Below are positions 7,198 through 17,846 of a stretch of 61,448 bases of DNA, in pieces (the stretch's first letter is position 1; the number at the start of each line of letters is the position of its first letter). Origin of the DNA: Flavobacterium sp. (GTDB lineage: Bacteria; Bacteroidota; Bacteroidia; Flavobacteriales; Flavobacteriaceae). The notes under the pieces are model-generated. The model saw only the letters and a list, made by a program, of their open reading frames with translations, ran no database searches and was not told where the DNA came from. The translations under genes were made by a program, and so were the position numbers. The stretch is from assembly GCA_023259675.1 (NCBI GenBank), contig JALRGT010000016.1, positions 1 through 61,448 of the forward strand, read 5' to 3'.

Positions 7198-9648
7198 TTA
7201 CAATACTTTTGCATTTTTAACCATTTGATCGGTAATGGCTATTTTAATCACTTCGCTCATTTCTTTTACAAAATGAAACGTTAAGCCTTCGATGTATTTT
7301 GGTTTTATTTCATCAATATCACTTTTGTTTTCATGACATAAAATAATCTCTTTGATATTGGCTCTTTTTGCAGCTAATATTTTTTCCTTGATTCCTCCAA
7401 CAGGCAATACCTTTCCTCTAAGAGTAATTTCACCTGTCATGGCTAAATTTTTCTTCACTCTTTTTTGGGTAAACAAGGAAACCAATGAAGTCAACATGGC
7501 AATACCTGCACTTGGACCATCTTTGGGAGTTGCCCCTTCCGGCACATGCAAATGAATATTATATTTAGACAAAACTTCCGGATTTACGCCCAAAAATTGT
7601 GCATTCGATTTAATATACTCCAAAGCAATTGTAGCCGACTCTTTCATTACAGTTCCTAAATTCCCTGTAATAGTCATCGTCCCTTTTCCAGGAGAAAGCA
7701 AGGATTCGATAAATAAAATATCTCCACCAACACTTGTCCACGCCAAACCGGTAACGACACCTGCGACATCATTACTCTCGTACTTGTCTCTTTCTAAACG
7801 TGGAACACCAAGTACCTCAATGATATCTTGATCTGTAACTTTTTTATTGTATGCTTCCTCCATGGCAACAGATTTGGCAGCATTACGAATCACTTGCGCA
7901 ATTTTGGCTTCTAAACCACGTACACCAGATTCACGGGTATAGCCTTCAACAATTTTCTCTAATTGTTTCTTTCCAATAGTTAAATCTTTTGAAGTCAGTC
8001 CATGCTCTTTTAGCTGTCTAGGAAATAAATGTTGACGTGCAATCTCTACTTTTTCTTCAATGGTATAGCCAGTCATTTTTATGATTTCCATACGATCTCG
8101 CAATGCCGGCTGAACATTTGATATATTATTGGAAGTGGCGATAAACATCACTTTTGACAAGTCATAACCCAATTCAAGGAAATTATCGTAGAACGCATTA
8201 TTTTGTTCAGGGTCCAAAACTTCCAATAAAGCAGAAGACGGATCTCCTTGATTGCTGTTGGATAATTTATCGATTTCATCCAAAACAAACACCGGATTTG
8301 AAGTTCCCGCTTTTTTCAAACTTTGAATTATTCTACCGGGCATTGCTCCGATATAAGTTTTTCTATGTCCTCTTATTTCGGCTTCATCACGTAATCCACC
8401 CAAAGAAATACGAACATATTCTCTTCCCAAGGCTTCAGCAACAGAACGCCCAATCGATGTTTTACCAACACCTGGAGGCCCTGTCAAACATATAATTGGC
8501 GATTTCATGTCATTTCGCAATTTCAAAACAGCCAAATGTTCAATCATTCTTTTCTTTACATCTTCCAAACCAAAATGGTCTCTATCCAAAATTACTTGAG
8601 CATGTTTTAAGTCAAAATTATCTTTAGAATATTCATTCCAAGGCAACTCCAATAACAGATCTAAATAATTCCTTTGGATAGCAAAATCAGGTGCTTGAGG
8701 ATTCATTCGACGTAATTTGGACAACTCTTTTTCAAAATGCTTTTGAGTTTTTTCATCCCATTTCTTGGTTTTAGCCCTCACAAGCATCTCATCCATTTCT
8801 TCTTCTTGAGAGGAACCACCCAACTCTTCCTGAATCGTTTTCATCTGTTGATGCAAGAAATATTCTCTTTGTTGCTGGTCTAAATCGAAACGAACTTTTG
8901 ATTGAATATCGTTCTTAAGTTCCAATTTTTGCAACTCCACATTCATATATCGAAGCGTCTCTAAAGACCTGTTTTTCAAACTATTGATTTCCAATAAATC
9001 TTGTTTCTCTTTAACAGACAAATTCATGTTAGAAGTAACAAAATTGATTAAAAAAGATTGGCTTTCGATATTCTTAATTGCAAAAGTAGCTTCACTTGGA
9101 ATGCTAGGACTTTCTTTAATAATTTTTATGGCCAATTCTTTTACTGATTCCAGAATAGCTAAAAATTCGGTATTTTTTTTGGCAGGCCTTTTTTCAGGAA
9201 CCTCTTTAATGTTTGCTGATAAATAAGGTTGTTCGCTGATAACCGATTCGATTTCAAAGCGTTTTTTCCCTTGAAGTATTACCGTAACGTTACCATCAGG
9301 CATTTTAAGCACTCTTAAAATTCGTGCTACAGTCCCAATTTGATAAATATCATCTTTAGTCGGATCTTCAACTTCTTCATTCCTTTGTGCGACCACACCA
9401 ATAATTTTTCCTGCGGCATTGGCATCATCAATTAATTTAATTGATTTATCCCGACCGGCAGTAATTGGAATTACGACTCCAGGAAACAAAACCATATTAC
9501 GCAATGGTAAAATAGGCAACGAACTAGGCAACTCTTCATTATTCATTTCCTCCTCATCCTCTGGAGTCAATAAGGGAATTAATTCTGCATCTGAATCTAA
9601 TTCTTGAAGTGACAAATTGTCAACTGTTAGTATTTTATGATTTGACAT
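7198..9648 (-). CDS. lon: ATP-dependent protease Lon
   Basis: This cytoplasmic AAA+ serine protease (816 residues) degrades misfolded and regulatory proteins. The Lon N-domain spans about 43-250. Walker [10 protein letters not shown] is at 390-398 and Walker B VFVLDEID at 453-460. The C-terminal protease domain has catalytic Ser713 in PKDGPSAG and Lys756 in GGIKEK, with the 43-residue spacing of the E. coli dyad. An acidic N-terminal extension of about 40 residues precedes the N-domain. The gene appears monocistronic. A CAAAGTTA (9697-9704), the reverse complement of TAnnTTTG, lies upstream but lacks a well-spaced -33 box. Confidence 0.97.
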   Translation of the reverse strand: MSNHKILTVDNLSLQELDSDAELIPLLTPEDEEEMNNEELPSSLPILPLRNMVLFPGVVIPITAGRDKSIKLIDDANAAGKIIGVVAQRNEEVEDPTKDDIYQIGTVARILRVLKMPDGNVTVILQGKKRFEIESVISEQPYLSANIKEVPEKRPAKKNTEFLAILESVKELAIKIIKESPSIPSEATFAIKNIESQSFLINFVTSNMNLSVKEKQDLLEINSLKNRSLETLRYMNVELQKLELKNDIQSKVRFDLDQQQREYFLHQQMKTIQEELGGSSQEEEMDEMLVRAKTKKWDEKTQKHFEKELSKLRRMNPQAPDFAIQRNYLDLLLELPWNEYSKDNFDLKHAQVILDRDHFGLEDVKKRMIEHLAVLKLRNDMKSPIICLTGPPGVGKTSIGRSVAEALGREYVRISLGGLRDEAEIRGHRKTYIGAMPGRIIQSLKKAGTSNPVFVLDEIDKLSNSNQGDPSSALLEVLDPEQNNAFYDNFLELGYDLSKVMFIATSNNISNVQPALRDRMEIIKMTGYTIEEKVEIARQHLFPRQLKEHGLTSKDLTIGKKQLEKIVEGYTRESGVRGLEAKIAQVIRNAAKSVAMEEAYNKKVTDQDIIEVLGVPRLERDKYESNDVAGVVTGLAWTSVGGDILFIESLLSPGKGTMTITGNLGTVMKESATIALEYIKSNAQFLGVNPEVLSKYNIHLHVPEGATPKDGPSAGIAMLTSLVSLFTQKRVKKNLAMTGEITLRGKVLPVGGIKEKILAAKRANIKEIILCHENKSDIDEIKPKYIEGLTFHFVKEMSEVIKIAITDQMVKNAKVL

Positions 9649-9963
9649 AGGTATATTTAAGTCTTTTTGTCATTAAATGAAATAGCATCTAAATAACAAA
9701 GTTAGTATTTTGTGATTTATTTTACTGAAAATCAAACAGTAGTATAGCCAAAAGCTTTACATATATCTACAATAAGTCAATCTTTGTGCCATAATAAAGC
9801 AAAGTTGAAACACAATTGTAAATCTAAAACTATCTGTAATTTGATTAATAACGTCAAAACAAATAATTAGAACATCGCAATAAAAATCGATTCAGAAAAT
9901 GAAAAACCTCCAAGAGTTAAATACTAGTTGGAGGAGTTCCGTAATAATATGCGTTATTTTTAG
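9649..9963. other. Intergenic region upstream of lon
   Basis: There is no gene in these 315 bases. They hold the presumed lon promoter region (a possible -7 box at 9697-9704, minus strand) and, at the other end, the terminator of the neighbouring lipoprotein gene. Nothing else stands out. Confidence 0.5.
9902..9934 (-). terminator. Terminator of the lipoprotein / MFS pair
   Basis: On the minus strand a 7-bp stem CCTCCAA/TTGGAGG (9934-9928 with 9913-9907) is followed immediately by TTTTTC, about 30 bases after the lipoprotein stop codon. Confidence 0.6.
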
Positions 9964-10845
9964 TTAATATTCGACATCAAAAGCTCCTTCGGTTATTGTA
10001 AAAGGCGTTGTTCCATTTGTATCAAATTTAAAAGTTCCTTTTACCCTAGTGGCAGAAATGGAAGAAATTGTGACACTTCCCGAAACCGCTTTATCGTCAT
10101 TATAGAAAGCTTGCACAACATCATTTGCCAAACTTCCTGTGATGGTGTACGTTCCCGGTGTCAAATTACTTTTTACAGAGACGGTCATATCATTGAAATC
10201 AGCATCTTGTGTACCTATACTGATAAATTCTGATGCTCCTGAACTTATTTCCATAGTCAAAATATCAACCTCGTTAAATTCAACACCCCCCACTTTTGCG
10301 AAAAAAGTATCAGCGGTTTCTTCCTGTGTGATATAAGGAATATCTTTAAAAGCACCATTAGTGAACTGAATCGGTAAAACTGAAGTATCTAAATCATTAG
10401 ACCAATATCCTTTGAAATTAAAAGTCCCAGAAATGGTTTTATTTTGAGTATCAATACTTGTGATGGTTATAGAACCAGTATTCTCATTTAAATCATTTTC
10501 GTTTATAGACAAATAACCATAATCAGTGCTTGCGGGTGTGAAAAACAAAAGATTGACATTGGCTGGAAATGTACCAACATTTGCTCCTTCAATTAAAAAA
10601 GCAAAACCTTCACCATTGGCTTTAATTCCGGAGATTTCAATGTAATTACCGGAAACAATTGCTTGTGTTTGAGTTGCAGTCCAAGTACTTCCTTTAAAAT
10701 CTGCTTTAAAAACACCAGAACCAACTGAAGGATTTAGGTTGTCATCTAAGTTTATTGCACTATCTAAAGGCTCATATTCACAGGACGTAAACAAAATTGC
10801 GGCAAATAACAGTGCTAATTGGCTTAATCGTATAATTTTTTTCAT
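9964..10845 (-). CDS. Beta-rich lipoprotein of unknown function
   Basis: I chose the ATG at 10845 because it puts a lipoprotein signal peptide at the very N-terminus (MKKIIRLSQLALLFAAILFTSC, lipobox LFTSC). An in-frame ATG at 10881 would add 12 residues and overlap the preceding gene. The mature part of about 270 residues is Thr/Ser/Gly-rich with two similar halves (each with a FxA-type start and a TYTITGS or SGTFNFKG-like strand pattern), suggesting duplicated beta-sandwich domains. It resembles the DUF6252-type lipoproteins common in Flavobacteria; the function is unknown. It follows the MFS gene after 32 bases, so the two are probably cotranscribed. Confidence 0.7.
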   Translation of the reverse strand: MKKIIRLSQLALLFAAILFTSCEYEPLDSAINLDDNLNPSVGSGVFKADFKGSTWTATQTQAIVSGNYIEISGIKANGEGFAFLIEGANVGTFPANVNLLFFTPASTDYGYLSINENDLNENTGSITITSIDTQNKTISGTFNFKGYWSNDLDTSVLPIQFTNGAFKDIPYITQEETADTFFAKVGGVEFNEVDILTMEISSGASEFISIGTQDADFNDMTVSVKSNLTPGTYTITGSLANDVVQAFYNDDKAVSGSVTISSISATRVKGTFKFDTNGTTPFTITEGAFDVEY

Positions 10846-10877
10846 GGGGCTGAAATGTTTAATTTTTTCAAATATAA

Positions 10878-12185
10878 TCACATTTTTCTTTCAAAAATAT
10901 TTTTAGGAACTCTTTTCAATAAAATTACTCCTATTATAAAGAATATGCCTAAAAACACAATTGAAAATCTGGAACTTCCCGTAATTTGGTCAATTATCCC
11001 ATAAACAAGCATTCCAATCACGATTCCAATTTTTTCGGAAACATCATAAAAACTAAAAAACGATGCCGTGTCTTCTGTTTCGGGCAATAGTTTGGAATAG
11101 GTAGAACGAGACAAAGATTGAATCCCTCCCATAACTAATCCGACCAAACTGGCCATAATATAAAAATGGATGGGTAAAATTATAAAGAAAGCTGCAACAC
11201 ATAAAACAACCCAAAAACAATTTATGATAATCAATGTTGGAATATTTCCATACTTTTTAGATGCCTTTGCCGTTAAGTAAGCTCCTAAAACTGCCACTAA
11301 TTGAATCAATAAAATACAGGTTATTAACCCCGTTGTCGCTGCACTTTTAGACTCCCAAGCAATTTCTTGTTCTCCAAAATAAGTTGCCACAAGCATTACG
11401 GTTTGTACGGCCATACTATAAACAAAGAAACTCATTAAATATCGTTTCAAAGCAGTATTGTCATCTAGTTGTTTCCAAACTTTTAACAACTCTTTGAAAC
11501 CATTAAAAATTAGATGATTCCCAAATTTTCTCTCAACATCTTTATTCCCTTTTGGTAAATAATAATAGGTGTATTGACTAAATACAATCCACCAAACCCC
11601 AACCAACACAAAAGAATATCTCATCTGCTGTATTTTATCTTCATCAGGAGAAGTCATAATCATAACCAGACTTATGATTAAAAGTATCACACTTCCTATA
11701 TATCCCAATGAATATCCCTTTGCACTAATGGCATCTTGTTGTTCAACAAAGGCAATATCAGGCAGGTACGAATTATAAAAAACTAAACTTCCCCAAAAAC
11801 CTATCAGCCCTAAAAAGTAAAAAAGTAAACTAATGTAAATATGCTCTAAACTGAACCAATACAAACCAATACAGGATAAAGCTCCCATATAACAAAAAAA
11901 CTTCATGAAGAATTTCTTGTTACCGACATAATCGGCAATCCCGGATAATAAAGGGGATATAAATGAAACCACCAAAAAAGCAAATGCAGTAACAAAACTT
12001 ATTAAAGCAGAATTTTTAATTTCAGTTCCAAAGACATGAATATAGGGCTGATCTTTACTAAATAAAGCCAAATAAAAAAGTGGAAAAACGGCCGAAGCTA
12101 TAACTAAACTATATACCGAATTAGCCCAATCATAAAAAGCCCAGGCATTTAATAATTTTTTACTCCCTTTTGCTAAATCTGTCAT
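10878..12185 (-). CDS. MFS transporter, UMF1/Atg22-like family
   Basis: A 435-residue integral membrane protein with about 12 hydrophobic helices. The opening GSKKLLNAWAFYDWANSVYSLVI and the later GGIQSLSRSTYSKLLPE are characteristic of the UMF1 family of major facilitator transporters, related to the fungal vacuolar effluxer Atg22. Substrates of bacterial members are not established. It overlaps or abuts a downstream lipoprotein gene, so the two may be functionally linked. A terminator separates it from the upstream M48 peptidase gene. Confidence 0.85.
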   Translation of the reverse strand: MTDLAKGSKKLLNAWAFYDWANSVYSLVIASAVFPLFYLALFSKDQPYIHVFGTEIKNSALISFVTAFAFLVVSFISPLLSGIADYVGNKKFFMKFFCYMGALSCIGLYWFSLEHIYISLLFYFLGLIGFWGSLVFYNSYLPDIAFVEQQDAISAKGYSLGYIGSVILLIISLVMIMTSPDEDKIQQMRYSFVLVGVWWIVFSQYTYYYLPKGNKDVERKFGNHLIFNGFKELLKVWKQLDDNTALKRYLMSFFVYSMAVQTVMLVATYFGEQEIAWESKSAATTGLITCILLIQLVAVLGAYLTAKASKKYGNIPTLIIINCFWVVLCVAAFFIILPIHFYIMASLVGLVMGGIQSLSRSTYSKLLPETEDTASFFSFYDVSEKIGIVIGMLVYGIIDQITGSSRFSIVFLGIFFIIGVILLKRVPKNIFERKM

Positions 12186-12247
12186 TTATATCTTTTTTTT
12201 AAAGAACGAATATATCTATTTTATTTTCAGGATAAAAATTAAAAAAA

Positions 12248-12278
12248 AATAGGCTATTCAAAAAAAGAATAGCCTATT
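12248..12278 (-). terminator. Terminator of the M48 peptidase gene
   Basis: A 12-bp perfect stem pairs aataggctattc (12248-12259) with gaatagcctatt (12267-12278). On the minus strand it is followed by a run of nine or more T, about 50 bases after the peptidase stop. Confidence 0.75.
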
Positions 12279-12327
12279 AATATTTGATTTTAAATGTTCA
12301 TCCTGTTGGAAAAACAATGCTTATAAA

Positions 12328-13146
12328 TTATCTCCCTATTACTCCTACTTTAGCGGCAATAGCTTTAGCTTCTGGAATTAATGCTTTTAAATTTGCAATT
12401 CTGGTAGCATCGGATGGATGCGTGCTTAAAAACTCCGGTGTCGAACCACCTCCTGATTGCGCTGACATTCTTTGCCAAAAAACTACCGATTCATCAACAT
12501 TGTATCCTGCAATAGCCATCAATGCCAAACCAATTTTATCCGCTTCACTTTCATGATTTCTACTAAAAGGCAACATTACACCTACCTGAGAACCAAGCCC
12601 ATAATATTTTTGCCACATCTCTTGCGTTTCAGCACTTTTACTTCCAGTTGCAACAGATATTCCAACTGCACCTAATTGTTGTAATTGCGAAGCACTCATA
12701 CGTTGCGCTCCATGATTGGCCAATGCATGTGAAACTTCATGCCCCATAACCGTTGCCAAACCCGTTTCATCTTTGGTAATTGGCAAAATACCGGAATAAA
12801 CAACAATTTTACCACCAGGCATACACCATGCATTCACCTCTTTACTGTCTACCAATTTATATTCCCATTGATAATCTTTTAAATATCCTGGTTTACCAAG
12901 GTATGTCAAGTATTTTTCGGCAGCTCTCTTAATTCTAATCCCTACCGTTTCCACTCTTCTCGCATCGGCTGTACCAGTAATTATTTTATTTTCTTTTAAA
13001 AAGGTTCCATATTGTTGAAATGATGATGGAAACAATTCACTATTAGACACAAAGTTCAACGAACTTTTACCTGTAATTGGATTCGTAGCGCAAGAATAGA
13101 TTAGTCCAATTGTGCAAATTCCCAGTAGTATTGAATGCTTTTTCAT
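12328..13146 (-). CDS. M48-family zinc metallopeptidase lipoprotein
   Basis: A 272-residue lipoprotein (MKKHSILLGICTIGLIYSC, Cys19) with an M48 peptidase domain. The zinc motif HEVSH is at 136-140 and the third ligand Glu199 is in the ExxAD motif of NHESEADKIG. It has no TPR region, so it resembles LoiP/YggG-type periplasmic or outer-membrane proteases rather than BepA. Such proteins take part in envelope protein quality control. It is transcribed alone, with its own terminator. Confidence 0.9.
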   Translation of the reverse strand: MKKHSILLGICTIGLIYSCATNPITGKSSLNFVSNSELFPSSFQQYGTFLKENKIITGTADARRVETVGIRIKRAAEKYLTYLGKPGYLKDYQWEYKLVDSKEVNAWCMPGGKIVVYSGILPITKDETGLATVMGHEVSHALANHGAQRMSASQLQQLGAVGISVATGSKSAETQEMWQKYYGLGSQVGVMLPFSRNHESEADKIGLALMAIAGYNVDESVVFWQRMSAQSGGGSTPEFLSTHPSDATRIANLKALIPEAKAIAAKVGVIGR

Positions 13147-13237
13147 GTTTTTTGATTTTAATTAGAACAAAATTACAATAATTATTAAGTTAATATTTAT
13201 AAAATTAAATTCAAAAGTGTCAATTTTATTGTTTTTT

Positions 13238-15637
13238 TCATTCCCCTAAAATATGCAGTGCATTAAATTCTTTATCAACAATTAAAAAATTATTTTTTTC
13301 GAAAGTCTCTGTGTCAAAAAGAACTTTTTCATTATCAATTTTTATACTTGTTACTTTAAATGGCAATCCAATAAAATTGATTCTATATTTAGAATAATCC
13401 GTTTCGTATTTGCCTTCTTTATGTAACTGAATGATGACTTCACTTTCTTTGGCCGTCATATGAAAGGTTAAGAAACTAAATCTTCCTTTTTTATAATCGT
13501 ATCCATCCTGCGCATCTTCATATACAACTGATTTTTCTTTACCTTCCTTGTAATATACTTCTAAAGTTAGTTCATCAAATTGTAATTCCCCCACATATTG
13601 TTGTACTGGATATTTTGGAATTATTGCACCTGCTTTAACAAAAACCGGAATTTCTTCAAATTTTGAATCCACCCACATTTCTTTTCCTCCTTTGACTAAT
13701 TTACCGGTCCAGTAATTATACCATTGTCCTCGAGGAACATACATTCTTCTTCCTATGGAATTAGGTTCTAAAATGGGACAAACTAAAATTTGATTTCCAA
13801 AAACAAATTCATCATTTCTATAATGCGTCTGAATATCATCTTGGTCATAATACACTAATGGTTTCAACATTGGAATTCCTTCCTCAATATATTGCCAAAA
13901 CATCGTGTACAAATAGGGTAATAATTGATACCTCAGACTCACAAATTTCCTGATTATATCAACCACTTCTTCATCAAAAGCCCATGGCTCCTGATCCCCA
14001 TGATCTCCTGAAGAATGGGTTCTGCAAAAAGGATGAAAAACCCCCAGTTGAATCCAACGCGTATATAATTCTCCGGAAGGATGTTCGGCAAAACCACCTA
14101 TATCAGAACCCGTGAACCCCATTCCGGAAATAGACATCCGTTGCACCTGCACATTGGCTATCCATAAATGTTCCCAACTGGCCACATTATCACCTGTCCA
14201 AGAAGACGAATAACGCTGTGATCCCGAATATGCAGATCGGGTAATCACAAAAGGTCTCTTAGGGTATGCAAATCTTTTTACCCCGTGATACGTAGCTCTT
14301 GCCATCTGGGTTCCATAAATATTATGTGCTTTTCTATGACTACACGGATTACCATCATAATTATGTCGTACATCGTTTGGAAAAGTTTTATTAGGAACTT
14401 CCATAACAGCTGGCTCATTCATATCATTCCAAACTCCTTTTACCCCTATTTCCGAAATTAATTCTTTGAATAAACCTGCCCACCATTCTCTAACTTCAGG
14501 ATTGGTATAGTCCGGAAAATTACATTCACCAGGCCAAACTTTCCCTTTCATATAAGGGCCGTCAGCTCTTCGGCAAAAATAATTTTTCTCTAAAGCTTCT
14601 TGATAAACGGAATAGTCTTTATCAATTTTTATCCCAGGATCGATTATCACAATGGTCTTAAATCCATCATCCGCTAATTCAGTCACCATCTTTTTGGGAT
14701 CAGGAAAATATTCTTTATTCCATGTAAAACATCTAAAACCTTCCATGTAGTCAATATCCAGATAAATGGCATCACAAGGGATTTTGAGTTCCCTAAATTT
14801 GGCTGCGACTTCTTTTACATTTTTCTCCGGATAGTAACTCCATTTACATTGATGGTATCCCAATGTCCAAAGTGGTGGCAATTCAGGTTTCCCAGTTAAA
14901 TCGGTATAAGTGGTGACCACGTCGTGCATTCGTGGACCATAAAAGAAATAATAATTCATTTCTCCACCATCTGCCCAAAAGCTGGTTACATTTCTTCTCT
15001 CGTGACAAAAATCAAAATAGGTTTTAAAAGTATTGTCAAAGAAAATACCGTACGCTTGTTTGTTATGTAGACCAATGTAAAAAGGAACGACTTTATATAA
15101 TGGATCTTGATCTTTTTGATAAGCGTATTGATCGGTTGCAAAGTTTTCAACTCTTTTCCCTTTCAAATTCAATTGAGTTGCTTTATCACCAAGTCCAAAG
15201 TAACTTTCTCCTTCTTTTGAAGACTTACTCATTTTGACGATGTTACCGCCAAATTCATAACTCTCTTCCCAATGAAACCCCAGTTCATCTTCAAGTATAA
15301 CTTTATCATCTAAATCAAAAATGGATAATCTTAAATCCTCTTTTTGAATTACACATTTAACTTTACTTGTTTTAATTTGATAATACTCAGGTTCCTCCGA
15401 AAGTTCAAGAAAATTATATCCATGCAAATGGGTCTTATCAATCGCATAAGAAAAATCATTGCTGAAATAGCCCTTAGTCGTAAATCTAAACCGTATTAAA
15501 CTGTCTCTTAATATTGATACTTTTAAAATGACATTATTAACCGTATTAAAATATACCGAATCTCCTTCATGTTTAAAAGAGATAATTTTTGAGGGGTATA
15601 AATCACCTTTATATTCTAATTCCGTATTTGTAATCAT
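13238..15637 (-). CDS. Glycoside hydrolase family 31, probable alpha-glucosidase
   Basis: The 799-residue protein has an N-terminal beta-sandwich (about 1-250), a catalytic barrel (about 255-600) and C-terminal beta domains. The GH31 nucleophile is Asp405 in GVWNDMNEPA and the likely acid/base is Asp483 in SSWTGDNVASW. GH31 enzymes mostly cleave alpha-1,4 or other alpha-glucosidic bonds at non-reducing ends. There is no obvious signal peptide, so it is probably cytoplasmic. It lies 197 bases downstream of glgB on the same strand, consistent with use of glycogen-derived oligosaccharides; exact specificity cannot be read. Confidence 0.9.
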   Translation of the reverse strand: MITNTELEYKGDLYPSKIISFKHEGDSVYFNTVNNVILKVSILRDSLIRFRFTTKGYFSNDFSYAIDKTHLHGYNFLELSEEPEYYQIKTSKVKCVIQKEDLRLSIFDLDDKVILEDELGFHWEESYEFGGNIVKMSKSSKEGESYFGLGDKATQLNLKGKRVENFATDQYAYQKDQDPLYKVVPFYIGLHNKQAYGIFFDNTFKTYFDFCHERRNVTSFWADGGEMNYYFFYGPRMHDVVTTYTDLTGKPELPPLWTLGYHQCKWSYYPEKNVKEVAAKFRELKIPCDAIYLDIDYMEGFRCFTWNKEYFPDPKKMVTELADDGFKTIVIIDPGIKIDKDYSVYQEALEKNYFCRRADGPYMKGKVWPGECNFPDYTNPEVREWWAGLFKELISEIGVKGVWNDMNEPAVMEVPNKTFPNDVRHNYDGNPCSHRKAHNIYGTQMARATYHGVKRFAYPKRPFVITRSAYSGSQRYSSSWTGDNVASWEHLWIANVQVQRMSISGMGFTGSDIGGFAEHPSGELYTRWIQLGVFHPFCRTHSSGDHGDQEPWAFDEEVVDIIRKFVSLRYQLLPYLYTMFWQYIEEGIPMLKPLVYYDQDDIQTHYRNDEFVFGNQILVCPILEPNSIGRRMYVPRGQWYNYWTGKLVKGGKEMWVDSKFEEIPVFVKAGAIIPKYPVQQYVGELQFDELTLEVYYKEGKEKSVVYEDAQDGYDYKKGRFSFLTFHMTAKESEVIIQLHKEGKYETDYSKYRINFIGLPFKVTSIKIDNEKVLFDTETFEKNNFLIVDKEFNALHILGE

Positions 15638-15834
15638 TTGATATAAAATTAAATTAACCCTTATCTATCTCTTTCAAACATACAAAAAATCTATGTTATC
15701 TAAGATAAATAAGGGCTATATTAACTAAAACGATATATTAAAAATACGGTTAAAAAAGTACAATACTAGTACTTCAATATTTTAGTAAAAAAATTAGATT
15801 ATTCTTTTTTTAAAGAAGAATTAACCACTCTTTT

Positions 15835-17811
15835 TTATGATATTTTAAATACGGTTACACTTAGTGGTGCCAATAACAATTCAGCAGAATAATCCCTTCC
15901 GTCATATGGAGAAGAATCAATAGTCAATTTGTTAGCATTTCCTAATCCGCTTCCTCCATAAAGGGTCGCATCGCTATTAAAAATCTCTGTCAACTTACCT
16001 TTTCTTGGTAAACCAATACGATAATTTTCACGTACCACCTGAGTAAAATTACATACAATAACTAAATCGTCTTTCGATTTATTCCCTTTTCGGATATAAG
16101 ACATTACTGCGTTTTGATGGTCGGAGTAATTGATCCATTCAAAACCTTCCGGACTGAATTGTTTTTCATGTAATGCCGGTTGTGTTTTATACAAATGATT
16201 TAAATCTGTTATTGTTTTTTTAACTCCATCATGAAAATCATACTGTAATAAATGCCAATCTAAGCTACCTTGAAAATTCCATTCGGCACTTTGACCAAAT
16301 TCAGATCCCATAAACAACAACTTAGTCCCCGGATGAGTAAACATATACCCATATAACAATCTTAAATTGGCAAATTTTTGCCATTCATCACCTGGCATTC
16401 TACCGGCAATAGATTTTTTACCATAAACAACCTCGTCATGAGAAAGTGGCAACATAAAATTTTCGGAGAATGCATAGGTCATCGAAAAAGTTAGCTCATT
16501 CTGATGGTATTTTCTATAAACGGTTTCTTTTTTGAAATATTCTAAAGTATCGTGCATCCACCCCATCATCCATTTCATCCCGAATCCTAATCCACCGACT
16601 GAAGTTGGTCTTGAAACCATTGAAAAAGAAGTACTTTCCTCAGCAATAGTTTGAACTCCTTCATAATTTAAATAAACGGCTTCATTGAATTCTTTCAAAA
16701 AGCTGATTGTATCCAGATTTTCTCTGCCTCCATAAATATTAGGTTCCCATTCCCCATCTTCTCTTGAATAATCTAAATACAACATGGAAGCAACCGCATC
16801 TACACGAAGTCCGTCGACATGATAATGTTCCAACCAAAACAATGCATTACTTATTAAAAAAGAACGTACTTCATTTCTTCCATAATTAAAGACCAAACTT
16901 TTCCAATCCGGATGGTATCCTTTTCTTCGATCAGGATGCTCATACAGATGGGATCCATCAAAATATCCTAGACCGTGGGCATCATCCGGAAAATGGGAAG
17001 GTACCCAGTCCAGAATTACCCCGATACCTGCTTGATGTAATTTATCGACCAAAACCATGAAATCCTGTGGTTTTCCAAAACGGGAGGTTGGAGCAAAATA
17101 CCCAACTAATTGATACCCCCAAGAAGGATCATACGGATATTCCATAATCGGCATAAATTCAACATGGGTAAAACCAGTTTCTTTAACATAAGCCACTAAA
17201 TCTTCCGCAAACTCAAGATAGGTTAAGAATCTATTTTCAGTACCATGACGCTTCCAAGAACCTAAATGAACCTCATAAACCGAATAGGGTTTGTCCAGAC
17301 CGTTATGGTCTTTTCTGGTTTCCATCCATTTACTATCTTTCCATTTGTAATTCAAATCCCAAACTAAAGAAGCAGTATGAGGCGGCTTTTCACAATATAA
17401 TGCAAATGGATCCGCCTTTTCGGTGATAACACCACCAATATTTGATTGTATTTTATATTTATAGGTCGTTCCTTTTTCTATGTTAGGAATAAATCCTTCC
17501 CAAATACCGGAAGAATCCCATCTCACTTGCAATTGATGCTCTCCTTGAATCCAGTAATTAAAATCTCCCACTACCGAGACAGAACGTGCTGACGGTGCCC
17601 ATACCGCAAAATAAACCCCTTCAACACCATCAACTTCAACTAGATGTGCACCTAGTTTTTCATATAATCTGTAATGCTTCCCAGCTTTAAATAAATCGAT
17701 GTCAAAATCAGTAAAAAGGGAATAGGTTTGTACTTTATTCATTTTAGGTATTGTTTTTTCGTTTAATTCTTTACGGTGACGAATCGTACTTTCACTTTCT
17801 GTTTTCGCCAA
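15835..17811 (-). CDS. glgB: 1,4-alpha-glucan branching enzyme
   Basis: GlgB creates alpha-1,6 branches in glycogen by transferring oligoglucan chains. The 658 residues comprise a CBM48-type N-domain (about 35-140), a GH13 barrel and a C-terminal beta domain. The nucleophile is Asp338 in GLRVDAVASM and the acid/base Glu391 in TIAEEST. Their 53-residue spacing equals that of E. coli GlgB. It is shorter than the E. coli enzyme because the first N1 domain is absent. The gene starts 35 bases after glgE. Confidence 0.95.
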   Translation of the reverse strand: MAKTESESTIRHRKELNEKTIPKMNKVQTYSLFTDFDIDLFKAGKHYRLYEKLGAHLVEVDGVEGVYFAVWAPSARSVSVVGDFNYWIQGEHQLQVRWDSSGIWEGFIPNIEKGTTYKYKIQSNIGGVITEKADPFALYCEKPPHTASLVWDLNYKWKDSKWMETRKDHNGLDKPYSVYEVHLGSWKRHGTENRFLTYLEFAEDLVAYVKETGFTHVEFMPIMEYPYDPSWGYQLVGYFAPTSRFGKPQDFMVLVDKLHQAGIGVILDWVPSHFPDDAHGLGYFDGSHLYEHPDRRKGYHPDWKSLVFNYGRNEVRSFLISNALFWLEHYHVDGLRVDAVASMLYLDYSREDGEWEPNIYGGRENLDTISFLKEFNEAVYLNYEGVQTIAEESTSFSMVSRPTSVGGLGFGMKWMMGWMHDTLEYFKKETVYRKYHQNELTFSMTYAFSENFMLPLSHDEVVYGKKSIAGRMPGDEWQKFANLRLLYGYMFTHPGTKLLFMGSEFGQSAEWNFQGSLDWHLLQYDFHDGVKKTITDLNHLYKTQPALHEKQFSPEGFEWINYSDHQNAVMSYIRKGNKSKDDLVIVCNFTQVVRENYRIGLPRKGKLTEIFNSDATLYGGSGLGNANKLTIDSSPYDGRDYSAELLLAPLSVTVFKIS

Positions 17812-17846
17812 TTTATTTTTCTTCTAATGTAATTTAAAAACTAGGA

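Noticed and set aside
10846..10881. Upstream start for the lipoprotein gene
   Set aside because: It would add 12 residues before the signal peptide and overlap the MFS stop; the start at 10845 gives a normal lipoprotein N-terminus.
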